32,841 bases of DNA from Dactylosporangium sp. AC04546 (GTDB taxonomy: Bacteria; Actinomycetota; Actinomycetes; Mycobacteriales; Micromonosporaceae). Under the pieces are notes generated by a model. The model did not search any database and was not told where the DNA came from. It saw nothing but the letters and a program-made list of their open reading frames with translations. This document shows positions 1 through 7,119 of this stretch, one piece after another (positions within the stretch are counted from its first letter, which is position 1; each line of letters starts with the position of its first letter). The translations under genes and the position numbers were made by a program. The stretch lies in NCBI RefSeq assembly GCF_022095675.1, contig NZ_JAHYSG010000130.1, positions 1-32,841 of the forward strand, given 5' to 3'.

Positions 1-28
1 GGCTATCAAGCCGCCCGCAAAGCCGGCC

Positions 29-1333
29 GTGAAGCCGTCAGGGCGGCCGCGCGCGGCGGTGCTGCTCGCGATGGCGCTCGCCGCCGGCCTGCCGTGCTGG
101 CCGGCGGCCCCCGCCACGGCGGCGCCCCGGGTGCCGCCGGCGAACCGGAGCTGCCCGGCCGAGCTGCCCGCGCCGCCGCAGCCGGTCGTCGCGCCGCTGG
201 CGACGGAAGCGGCCGGGGCCTGGCCGTTCGCCACCGGCCGGGGCGTGGTCGTGGCCGTTGTCGACACCGGGGTCGACGCCCGCCACCCGCAGCTCGGCGG
301 GGCCGTGCTCGCAGGCGCCGACCTGCTGTACGCCGGCGGCGGCCCGGGCAACTGGGACTGCGACGGCCACGGGACCGGCATGGCGGCGCTGATCGCCGGC
401 CGGCCGCGCGCCGGCGGCGGTCCGGCCGGCATCGCGCCCGGGGCGCGGATCCTGCCGGTCGCGGTCAGCGAGCGGGGCGCGGCGCCGGGCGAGCTGGCGC
501 CCGGGCGGGAGCCGGCGCTAGCCGCGGCGATCCGGTACGCGGTCGCCAACGGCGCCCGGGTGGTGAACGTCTCGCTGGTCACCTACACCGACGATCCCGC
601 CGTGCGCGCCGCGGTGGCCACGGCGCTCGCCGCGGGCTGCGTCGTCGTGGCCGCCACCGGCGACGGCTACGACGACGCGCAGGCGCCGAACCGCACGCCG
701 TACCCGGCCGCGTACCCCGGGGTCATCGGCGTCGGAGCGATCGACGCCGGCGGCACCCGGCTGGCGTCGTCGGCGGTGGGCCCGTACGTGGACCTGGTCG
801 CCCCGGGCGACGGCCTGTCCGGGGCGGACTCGGGGGGCGGGTACACCACCTACACCGGCACCGGCGCGGCGGCGGCCACGGTGAGCGGGACGGTCGCGCT
901 GCTGCTGGAGCACGCTACCGGGTGGACGGCCGAGGACGTCGCCCGCCGGCTGTTCGCGACGGCCGGCCCGAGCCTGGGCGGCCGGCCGGCGGGCGGCCCC
1001 AGCCCGGCCTACGGGCACGGTGTCGTCGACCCGTACCGTGCCGTGACCGAGCCGACCGGCCCCGGCCGGACCGCGGGCCCGCCGGCGGCGCTGACCGCCG
1101 GTACACCCGATGCTGCGGCGCTGGCCGCGGCGGCCCGACGCGAGCGCATGCGCCGCCGGGCCGCCGTCCTCGCCGCGCTCGGCCTGGCCGTGATGCTGGC
1201 CGCGGCGGTCGTCACCGTCGTGGTCCCGATGGGCCGGCGCCGCCGCTGGCGCCCCGGCCGCCGGCCGGTCGTGCCAGGCCCGCGGACCATCGACCCGTCC
1301 ACGCGCCTGTTCGACGACCTGCCCGGCCGCTGA
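29..1333 (+). CDS. Mycosin-like S8 serine protease homologue of an ESX (type VII) locus, catalytic Ser lost
   Basis: The 434-residue protein has a positively charged N-terminus and a hydrophobic signal (about residues 8-32), a subtilisin-type domain, and a C-terminal membrane helix (about 379-400) followed by an Arg-rich cytoplasmic tail. This is the MycP layout. Asp79 (VVDTGVD) and His114 (DGHGTG) of the triad are present. The Ser motif, normally GTSxAAP, reads GTGAAAA, so residue 279 is Gly (codon 863-865 is ggc). The oxyanion-hole Asn, normally AAGN, reads ATGD, so residue 212 is Asp. The protein is therefore predicted to be inactive as a protease. In mycobacteria, mycosins also stabilise the ESX membrane complex independently of proteolysis, so a structural role remains plausible. 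The GTG at 29 has only a weak ribosome site and no in-frame stop precedes it in the window, so the true start could lie further left. The gene ends 9 bp from the convergent WXG100 gene. Confidence 0.85.
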   Translation: MKPSGRPRAAVLLAMALAAGLPCWPAAPATAAPRVPPANRSCPAELPAPPQPVVAPLATEAAGAWPFATGRGVVVAVVDTGVDARHPQLGGAVLAGADLLYAGGGPGNWDCDGHGTGMAALIAGRPRAGGGPAGIAPGARILPVAVSERGAAPGELAPGREPALAAAIRYAVANGARVVNVSLVTYTDDPAVRAAVATALAAGCVVVAATGDGYDDAQAPNRTPYPAAYPGVIGVGAIDAGGTRLASSAVGPYVDLVAPGDGLSGADSGGGYTTYTGTGAAAATVSGTVALLLEHATGWTAEDVARRLFATAGPSLGGRPAGGPSPAYGHGVVDPYRAVTEPTGPGRTAGPPAALTAGTPDAAALAAAARRERMRRRAAVLAALGLAVMLAAAVVTVVVPMGRRRRWRPGRRPVVPGPRTIDPSTRLFDDLPGR

Positions 1334-1342
1334 GTGCCTGCC

Positions 1343-1672
1343 TCAGCGGATGCGCCGCAGCGCGCCGACCCCGGCGAGGTCCACCTCGACGATGCGGTCC
1401 GCGGTGACGGACAGCCGCCGCGCGAGCTCCGCGAACGCGGCCCGCAGCTCGTTGAGGTCCCGGTCCCAGTTGCCCATGAACCCGCGGAACTCGTCCGAGG
1501 TCTCGCCGATCCACGCCTGGTCCGGCCCCGCCTCGCCCTCGATGATGGTGACGAGCTTGCGTTTGAGATCCTCGACCTCGCTGTCGGCGAACCGCAGGAA
1601 GCCGTTGATCACCGACAACACGCTGTCGACGACGACCGTGTCGACCTTCACGGTGCCCGGTGTGTTCCCCAT
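1343..1672 (-). CDS. WXG100-family ESX substrate (EsxA/EsxB-like)
   Basis: The 109-residue helical protein carries a true W-x-G motif (Trp54-Ile-Gly56, in AWIGETSDEF) between two predicted helices, which is the hallmark of small ESX substrates that form helical-hairpin dimers. ATG 1672 is preceded by GGTGGGAG and AAGG. The gene lies 29 bp downstream of a second protein of the same size on the same strand, so the two probably form an operon and a heterodimer. A clear C-terminal YxxxD/E secretion signal is not seen in either partner. It converges on the mycosin-like gene. Confidence 0.85.
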   Translation of the reverse strand: MGNTPGTVKVDTVVVDSVLSVINGFLRFADSEVEDLKRKLVTIIEGEAGPDQAWIGETSDEFRGFMGNWDRDLNELRAAFAELARRLSVTADRIVEVDLAGVGALRRIR

Positions 1673-1701
1673 ACCTTCACTCCCACCTGGTTGGATGCGC
1701 T

Positions 1702-2028
1702 CTAGCCGGCGAGCAGCGCCGCTTTGATCGTGCTGGTGGTGTCGCTGAGCAGCCGGGCGTCCTCGATGTCGGTGTCGTCGAGGTTGGTGCCGTGCGTCTC
1801 GACCGCCAGCGCGGCGTCGTCGAGGTCGTTGAACAGATGCACCATCGCCCGGTCGATGTCGTCCTGGACGCCGATGTAGGCGTCGTACGCGCGGCCCTTG
1901 TACCCCTCCGGCAACTGGGTCTGGATCGAGATGACGGTCTTCTTGAGCTCCGCGACGATGTTCTCGCCGGTCCCCCGCGCGTCGCGGACGAAGTCGTCGA
2001 GCATCTGCTTGGTCACCTGTACCGCCAC
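1702..2028 (-). CDS. WXG100-like partner protein lacking the Trp
   Basis: This is a 108-residue helical protein (starts VAVQVTKQML). It has the size and predicted helix-turn-helix hairpin shape of WXG100 proteins, but the turn reads Tyr43-Lys-Gly45 instead of W-x-G. I chose GTG 2028 because it follows GGGAGG with a 5-nt spacer; much longer readings of this frame run antisense through the ATPase gene and are not real. It is the first gene of the presumed two-gene ESX substrate operon. AAACAACATAC lies immediately upstream of its ribosome site. Assignment rests on size, position and helical character. Confidence 0.75.
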   Translation of the reverse strand: MAVQVTKQMLDDFVRDARGTGENIVAELKKTVISIQTQLPEGYKGRAYDAYIGVQDDIDRAMVHLFNDLDDAALAVETHGTNLDDTDIEDARLLSDTTSTIKAALLAG

Positions 2029-2040
2029 AGTCGCCTCCCT

Positions 2041-2082
2041 GGTGTATGTTGTTTTTCGCGAATGTACGCTACATACAACACC
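2041..2082. promoter_or_regulatory. Divergent promoter/operator between the WXG100 operon and the eccA-like gene
   Basis: An AT-richer 42-bp island lies between the two divergent ESX transcription units. Its ends form an imperfect inverted repeat (GGTGTATGTTGT and ACATACAACACC). Inside it, GTATGTTGTTT (2044-2054) and TTTCGCGAATGT (2054-2065) are two short elements that recur upstream of other genes in the window. The left end abuts the ribosome site of the WXG100-like gene. Function is inferred from position and recurrence. Confidence 0.5.
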
Positions 2083-2133
2083 ATCCGCCAGTGCCATTGG
2101 CGGCGAACCCTCCAACGCACCCGTCGGGAAGCC

Positions 2134-3774
2134 ATGGCGCGCACAGTCACCGTCTCGTCCCGCCCAGGCGCCCTGCCGTCGATCGCGGCCGCGATCGAGG
2201 CGGCGCCCGGCGCGGTCACCGTCCTCATCGAGCCCGGCGAGTACGCCGAGACGCTCACCGTGATCGGCCGCGCCGTCACGCTCGTCGCGGCCCACGGGCC
2301 GGGCACCGTGACCCTGGTGCCCGCGGACCCCTGGCAGCCGCTGCTCACCTGCGTCGACGCCGAGGTGGAGGTACGCTCGCTCACCCTGCGCACGACCGAG
2401 GCCGATGCCGTCCGCGCGGCCGGCGGCCGGCTGCGGATCGTCGACGCCACGCTGTCCGCCGCGCGGGCCACCGCCCTGGCCGTGCGCGGGCGCACCGGCC
2501 TGGCCGTCGGCAACGTGGTCGTGGACGGTGCCGTCGACGGCATCACCCTGCGCGACTGCACCGGCAGCGTCGACGGCTGCACGATCCGCAACGTCGCCAA
2601 CGACGGGCTCGTCGTCGACGGCGCCGACGTCAGCGTGCGCGACACGGCGATCACCGACTGCGGGGGCCGCGGCGTCTACGTGTACCAGGGCGCCCGGCCG
2701 ACGATCGACAGCTGCGAGATCGCCCGGACCGGCGTGGCCGGCATCGCCGTCGCGCTGGCCGCCGCGGCCACGATCCGGCAGTGCTGGGTGCACGACACCG
2801 GCGGCAGCGGCATCACCGTCGGCGCCGGCTGCGGCGGCACGGTCGCCGGGTGCCGGGTGGAGAACACGGCGGCGCCGGGCATCGAGCGCCACCCCGCCGC
2901 CGCCGTCGAGGTCGTGGAGCCGCCCGCGCGGGGCCGGGCCGGCGTCGGCGCCGAGCACGCCGAGGGCGACCGGGTCGAGACGCTGCTCGCGCAGCTCGAC
3001 GCGCTGATCGGCCTCGACGGGGTCAAGGCCGAGGTGCACGCGCTGATCGACGAGATCCAGGTCAACGAGTGGCGGCGCGACGCCGGGCTCAGTGTGGGCC
3101 GGTCGACCCACCACCTGATCTTCGCCGGGCCGCCGGGCACCGGCAAGACGACCGTGGCGCGCCTCTACGGGCGGCTGCTCAAGCAGCTCGGCGTGCTGCC
3201 CGACGGCGGCTTCACCGAGGTCGCCCGCCGGGACCTGGTCGGGCAGTACATCGGGCACACCGCCGAGAAGACCGCCGCCGCGTTCGAGGCGGCGCTGGGC
3301 GGGGTGCTCTTCATCGACGAGGCGTACACCCTGTCGCGCTCAGGCGCCGGCAACGACTTCGGCCAGGAGTCGATCGACACGCTGGTCAAGCTGATGGAGG
3401 ACCACCGCTCCGCGGTGGCGGTCATCGCCGCCGGCTACACCGACGAGATGCGCCGGTTCCTCGACGCCAACACCGGCCTCGCGTCCCGGTTCGCCAAGAC
3501 CATCGAGTTCGGCAGCTACAGCCCGCAGCAGCTCGTCGACATCCTGGTCGCGATGACCACGGCCGGCGACTACCGGTGCGGCCCGGAGGTCCAGCGGGCC
3601 GTGGGCGCGCACTTCGCCGGCGTCGAGCGGGGCGAGACGTTCGGCAACGCCCGCGAGGCCCGCAAGCTCTTCGAGGGGATGCGCAAGCGGCAGGCGCAGC
3701 GGCTCCGGCTGCTCGGCCGGGTGCCCGACGCCGACGAGCTGCGCGAGCTCACCGTCGCGGACGTCGCGCCGTGA
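2134..3774 (+). CDS. EccA-like AAA+ ATPase (CbxX/CfqX type) with N-terminal parallel beta-helix
   Basis: The protein has 546 residues. Residues 1 to about 270 consist of short repeats of the pectate-lyase-like right-handed beta-helix type (repeated I/V-x-D/G-C turns such as GSVDGCTI). Residues about 290-530 form a CbxX/CfqX AAA+ module with Walker A GPPGTGKT at 332-339, Walker B VLFIDEA around 391-397, and a sensor region ending in a RFAKTIEF arginine stretch. EccA of mycobacterial ESX systems is a cytosolic CbxX-type ATPase with an N-terminal TPR domain; here a beta-helix replaces the TPRs. The role in substrate or chaperone handling is inferred from ESX. ATG 2134 follows GGGAAG. The stop overlaps the next start (GTGA), which indicates translational coupling. 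Confidence 0.8.
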   Translation: MARTVTVSSRPGALPSIAAAIEAAPGAVTVLIEPGEYAETLTVIGRAVTLVAAHGPGTVTLVPADPWQPLLTCVDAEVEVRSLTLRTTEADAVRAAGGRLRIVDATLSAARATALAVRGRTGLAVGNVVVDGAVDGITLRDCTGSVDGCTIRNVANDGLVVDGADVSVRDTAITDCGGRGVYVYQGARPTIDSCEIARTGVAGIAVALAAAATIRQCWVHDTGGSGITVGAGCGGTVAGCRVENTAAPGIERHPAAAVEVVEPPARGRAGVGAEHAEGDRVETLLAQLDALIGLDGVKAEVHALIDEIQVNEWRRDAGLSVGRSTHHLIFAGPPGTGKTTVARLYGRLLKQLGVLPDGGFTEVARRDLVGQYIGHTAEKTAAAFEAALGGVLFIDEAYTLSRSGAGNDFGQESIDTLVKLMEDHRSAVAVIAAGYTDEMRRFLDANTGLASRFAKTIEFGSYSPQQLVDILVAMTTAGDYRCGPEVQRAVGAHFAGVERGETFGNAREARKLFEGMRKRQAQRLRLLGRVPDADELRELTVADVAP

Positions 3775-5030
3775 CCGCCCTGGAGCGTGACGGCCGGCCC
3801 GTGACCGGCCCGCGGCGGCGCGCCCTGCCGCCGCCGGCCGATCCGGAGCGCGACCGGCTCGTACCGCTGCCGGATCCGCGCCGCCGCCACCGGCTCCTGT
3901 TGTCCACCGCGGCCGTCCAGATCTCCGCCGCGCTCGCCGTCGCCGCCGTGGCCGCGCCGGGCGCCGCCGTGCGGGCCGCCGCCGTCGCCGCCGCGGCGGC
4001 CGTCACCGGGCTGTGGCTCGGCCCCGACGGGCGGCACCTGGTCGAGCGGCTGGCGGCCCGCCGGCGGCTGCGCCGGCGCCGGCGGCGGGCCGCGGCCACC
4101 GCGCTGACCGGACCCGACCGGCGGCTGGGGGTGCTGGCGGCGCTGGCACCCGAGCTGCGGCTGCACACGGTGCCCGGGTCGCCGGACCCGCTGGGCGTCG
4201 GCGTCGACGCGCACGGCTGGTTCGCGGTGCTGGAGGTACTGCCGGGGCCCGGTCTCCGCGGGGACGAGGCCCGCCCACTCGATCTGCGGCGCCTGGCCCA
4301 GGCCCTGGTGGACCATCCGACGCCGCCGTCCGCGGTGCAGCTCGTCGTCCACACCGTCCCGCCGCTCGCGGCGGCGCAGCCCGACGGCCGGGCCGGCGAC
4401 CCGGCCGTGCCGGCCAGGCAACGCCCCGCAGCGCGGCCCGACGGTCGTGGCGGCGAGCCGGCCGTGCCGGCCCGGCAACGGGTCTGGCTGGCCGTGCGTG
4501 TCGGTGCCGAGCCGCTCGCGGGCGCCGGCGCCTCCCTTGCGGACATCCGCCTGGCCGTCACGGCCGCGGCCGGCTGGGGCGGCCACGCGCTGCGCCGCAT
4601 GGGCCTGGCCGGGCAGCCGTTGAACCGCCCCGACCTCGTCGACGCGCTCGCCGACAGCCTGGGCGTGCCCGACGGCGCCGCGCTCCTCGCGGCCGACGGC
4701 GTCGCTGAGCGCTGGGCGTCGTGCCGGGTCGGCGCGGGGGTACACCTGACCTGCGCCGTCGAGTGGCCGGCGGCCGCGCCGGAGACGCCCCTCGACGCGC
4801 TGCTGAGCCCGCTCGTGACGAGCACGGTGGCGGTGGTGCTGCGCCCGGAGCAGGGTGCGGTCAGCGTGCGGTGCCTGGTGCGGTACCGCGCCCCCCAGCC
4901 ACAGGCGCGCCAGGCCCTGCGGGACGCGCTGCACCGGGCGGCCCGCGCCGGGCTGCGCGTGCGGCCGATGCACGGCGAGCAGGGCCCCGCGCTCTACGCG
5001 AGCGCGCCGACCGGCGGGAGCGCGCTGTGA
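3771..5030 (+). CDS. EccE-like ESX membrane protein
   Basis: The 419-residue protein has a basic N-terminus, two adjacent hydrophobic helices (about residues 42-80), then a very Arg-rich stretch and a cytoplasmic alpha/beta domain with a GVGVDAHGWFAVLEV segment. This arrangement matches EccE, the peripheral membrane component of ESX complexes. GTG 3771 overlaps the eccA-like stop by GTGA. A 19-residue imperfect tandem duplication (PDGRAGDPAVPARQR / PDGRGGEPAVPARQR) interrupts the domain. The family call rests on topology, this motif and locus position; sequence identity to mycobacterial EccE is likely low. Confidence 0.7.
   Translation: MTALERDGRPVTGPRRRALPPPADPERDRLVPLPDPRRRHRLLLSTAAVQISAALAVAAVAAPGAAVRAAAVAAAAAVTGLWLGPDGRHLVERLAARRRLRRRRRRAAATALTGPDRRLGVLAALAPELRLHTVPGSPDPLGVGVDAHGWFAVLEVLPGPGLRGDEARPLDLRRLAQALVDHPTPPSAVQLVVHTVPPLAAAQPDGRAGDPAVPARQRPAARPDGRGGEPAVPARQRVWLAVRVGAEPLAGAGASLADIRLAVTAAAGWGGHALRRMGLAGQPLNRPDLVDALADSLGVPDGAALLAADGVAERWASCRVGAGVHLTCAVEWPAAAPETPLDALLSPLVTSTVAVVLRPEQGAVSVRCLVRYRAPQPQARQALRDALHRAARAGLRVRPMHGEQGPALYASAPTGGSAL
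4380..4480 (+). repeat. 57-bp-period imperfect tandem duplication inside the EccE-like gene
   Basis: A 44-bp core at 4380-4423 recurs at 4437-4480 with a few mismatches. The period of 57 bp keeps the frame and duplicates 19 residues in a Pro/Arg/Ala-rich linker. It looks like a recent slippage or duplication event in a flexible loop. Confidence 0.85.
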
Positions 5031-5761
5031 CGGCGCGGCCGGCCGGTGGCGAGCGATCCGCGGCGCGCGCCGTGTCGGCCCCGCTGGCCGATGCGGAGGC
5101 GCTCACGACGGGCGCGTACCTCGGCGTCCCGGACGCCTTCGCCCGGCTGCGGCTCAGCATGGGCCCGGCCGGGGTCGTGGTCGGCCGCGACCGGCACGGC
5201 GCGCCGGTCGTGCTCCGGCTCTTCGACCGCCGGCCGGTCCATGCGGTACTGCTCGGACCGGGCGCGCCGGCCGCGCTGCTGCTGTGGCGGGTCCTCGCGA
5301 CCGGCGCCCACGCCGACGTGCGCACGAACCGGCCGGAGGCCTGGCGGGTGCTGCGTGAGCGCACCCCGGCCGACCGGCTGCGGTTCCCGGCGCCGGGCGA
5401 ACCGGCGGGCCAGCCCGGCCAGGCGGCCCGGCCCGACCGCCCCCTTGTCGAGGTCGCCGACGGGGTCGCCCCCGGCCCGGGCCCGGCGCAGCCCTGGTCC
5501 GCGCGGGTCGTCGTGGCCGCCGGAGTGGCCGCCGTGGCCGGGCCGCTGCGCGCCGCGGACGTGGTGCTCGTGTCGCGGCTCGCGCCGGACGAGGCGGCGC
5601 GGGCGGCCGCCGCCCTCGACCTCGACCAGCCGAGCACCGAGCTGCTGCAGCGCCTCGACGAGGACATGTTCGCGGTGATCGGCGGCGGGGCCGACCGCTA
5701 CGTCTGGCTGAGCCCGACCCCGGCCGAGCGCGACCTGGCCGGCCCCGCGGTCACGGGGTGA
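5027..5761 (+). CDS. Uncharacterised ESX-linked protein
   Basis: The 244-residue product has no motif I can name with certainty. It starts at GTG 5027, overlapping the EccE-like stop by GTGA, so it is the third gene of a tightly coupled unit. It contains a segment GVVVGRDRHGAPVVLRLF, then a hydrophobic strand/helix (HAVLLGPGAPAALLLWRVLA), then VRTNRPEAWRVL. The middle resembles a nucleotide-binding-like fold without a proper Walker A lysine, which may be distantly related to EccC/FtsK-type folds; this is only a guess. No signal peptide is seen, so it is probably cytosolic. Its 3' end overlaps the convergent cvnD-like gene by 11 bp. Confidence 0.65.
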   Translation: MTARPAGGERSAARAVSAPLADAEALTTGAYLGVPDAFARLRLSMGPAGVVVGRDRHGAPVVLRLFDRRPVHAVLLGPGAPAALLLWRVLATGAHADVRTNRPEAWRVLRERTPADRLRFPAPGEPAGQPGQAARPDRPLVEVADGVAPGPGPAQPWSARVVVAAGVAAVAGPLRAADVVLVSRLAPDEAARAAAALDLDQPSTELLQRLDEDMFAVIGGGADRYVWLSPTPAERDLAGPAVTG

Positions 5762-6329
5762 GCTGCAGGGCGTGCGTGGTGAGCCGGACCAGGGCCGCGC
5801 GGGCGCTCGCGGGTTCGCGGGCGTCGCAGTGGACCAGCGGGCGGCCCGGCGGCAGGTCGGCGGCGCGGGCGACGTCGTCCAGCGGGTACGCCGGCGCGTC
5901 GGGGAACCGGTTCACGGCGAGCAGGAACGGCACGCCGCGGTCCTCGAAGAAGTCGATCGCCGGGAAGGCGTCGGCCATCCGGCGCGTGTCGACCAGGACG
6001 ACGGCACCGATCGCGCCGCGGGCGAGCTCGTCCCACATGAACCAGAACCGGTCCTGGCCCGGCGTACCGAAGAGGTACAGCATGATGTCGCCCTGGTCGA
6101 GGGTGATGCGGCCGAAGTCCAGCGCGACCGTGGTGGTGTGCTTGCCGGTGACCCGCGCCGTGTCGTCGACGCCGAGGCTGGCCGCGGTGAGCGGCGCCTC
6201 GGTCGTCAGCGGCGGGATCTCGCTCACCGACGACACGAACGTGGTCTTGCCCGCCCCGAAGCCGCCGGCGACGAGGATCTTCACCGCGGTCGGCGCGGTC
6301 ACGGCCTGGTCAGAGCCGAACGAGTCCAT
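5751..6329 (-). CDS. cvnD: Conservon GTPase (CvnD-like ATP/GTP-binding protein)
   Basis: The 192-residue Ras/Arf-like small GTPase has G1 GGFGAGKT at residues 22-29, a switch/G3 segment LFGTPGQDRF, and AVNRF where NKxD usually occurs. In streptomycete conservons this GTPase is the output element, associated at the membrane with CvnA-C. It overlaps cvnC by 20 bp (6310-6329) and is last in the operon. Its stop overlaps the convergent ESX-linked gene by 11 bp. Confidence 0.92.
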   Translation of the reverse strand: MDSFGSDQAVTAPTAVKILVAGGFGAGKTTFVSSVSEIPPLTTEAPLTAASLGVDDTARVTGKHTTTVALDFGRITLDQGDIMLYLFGTPGQDRFWFMWDELARGAIGAVVLVDTRRMADAFPAIDFFEDRGVPFLLAVNRFPDAPAYPLDDVARAADLPPGRPLVHCDAREPASARAALVRLTTHALQLTP

Positions 6330-6690
6330 CCAACACCTTCTTGAGCAGGTCCCGGCCGGGGCGTTCCACGTCGGGTGGGCGGTGCACGGAGACGATCCCG
6401 GCCCGCTGCAGGTCGTCGACGAGCACCTGCACCACGACGAGCGGCAGGTGCAGGTGGGCGCCGATCTCGGCGATCGAGTGGATCTGGACGCAGAGCACGG
6501 CGATGGCGCGCGCCTCCGGCTCCAGCGGATAGCGCTCCCAGAGCGCCCGCTGGCCGGCGACCGTGGTGCTGACGAGGGCCAGCAGCATCAGCGGCGCGGC
6601 CGGACCGGTGCGGCCGGCCGTCACCGCGTAGGGCCGGACCAGCGGCTCGGGCAGGTCGTCCCAGGCGTCGTCGGGCGCGGCGGCCTCCAT
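6310..6690 (-). CDS. cvnC: DUF742 protein, conservon component CvnC
   Basis: The 126-residue protein has the family signature VRPYAVTAGRT (about residues 18-28), followed by a winged-helix-like region (IAEIGAHLHLPLVVVQVLVDDL...GIVSVHRP). DUF742 proteins are the third gene of conservons and are thought to form part of the membrane-proximal complex that acts on the GTPase. It lies 20 bp downstream of cvnB and overlaps cvnD. Confidence 0.9.
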   Translation of the reverse strand: MEAAAPDDAWDDLPEPLVRPYAVTAGRTGPAAPLMLLALVSTTVAGQRALWERYPLEPEARAIAVLCVQIHSIAEIGAHLHLPLVVVQVLVDDLQRAGIVSVHRPPDVERPGRDLLKKVLDGLVRL

Positions 6691-6710
6691 CGTGTCCTCC
6701 GCCGGCCCGG

Positions 6711-7115
6711 TCAGGTGGTCAGGGCCGGACTGTGCCGCAGCCCCGGTGCGAAGAACGTGCCGGCCTGGCCGGCGAGCACGGCCATCTCGAAGGCGATCTG
6801 GCCCACGTCAGCGGTGATGTCGGCGGTGACGGCGAGGCAGGCGCTCGCGTCGGGGCCCAGCGCGGTCACGAAGAAGTAGGCGTGCTCCATCTCCATGATG
6901 GTCTTGCGACCCTGGCCCCAGCCGTGCTGGCGCGACGCCCCGCGGGCCAGGCCGTTGAGGGCGGCGGCGACGGCGGCCAGCCCCTCGGCGGCGGGCTGCT
7001 CGAGGTTGCTCGACCGGGCGAGCAGCAACCCGTCGGCGCTGAGCACGATCGAGCAGCGGACGTCGGCGACGGTACGGCCGAATCGGTCGAGCAGGTAGGA
7101 AAGGTCGGCGGCCAT
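6711..7115 (-). CDS. cvnB: Roadblock/LC7-domain protein, conservon component CvnB
   Basis: The 134-residue single roadblock/LC7 domain starts MAADLSYLLDRF and contains the CSIVLSADGLLLA strand and EMEHAYFFVTAL typical of the family. Roadblock proteins in conservons act as regulators or scaffolds for the CvnD GTPase, like MglB toward MglA. ATG 7115 is preceded by GGGAGATGAACGC. The gap to the cvnA stop is 4 bp. Confidence 0.92.
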   Translation of the reverse strand: MAADLSYLLDRFGRTVADVRCSIVLSADGLLLARSSNLEQPAAEGLAAVAAALNGLARGASRQHGWGQGRKTIMEMEHAYFFVTALGPDASACLAVTADITADVGQIAFEMAVLAGQAGTFFAPGLRHSPALTT

Positions 7116-7119
7116 GCGT

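Noticed and set aside
1334..1350. CCTGCCTCAGC after the mycosin stop resembles the 13-bp repeats at 31612-31650
   Set aside because: The match is short and built from stop-codon context (TGA and TCA of convergent genes) in GC-rich DNA, so chance is the simpler explanation.
2046..3770. Very long Arg-rich open frame in front of the EccE-like gene
   Set aside because: It reads the beta-helix/AAA+ gene in another frame; the composition is Arg/Gly-rich out-of-frame translation of GC-rich codons. Only the part from GTG 3771 is real.
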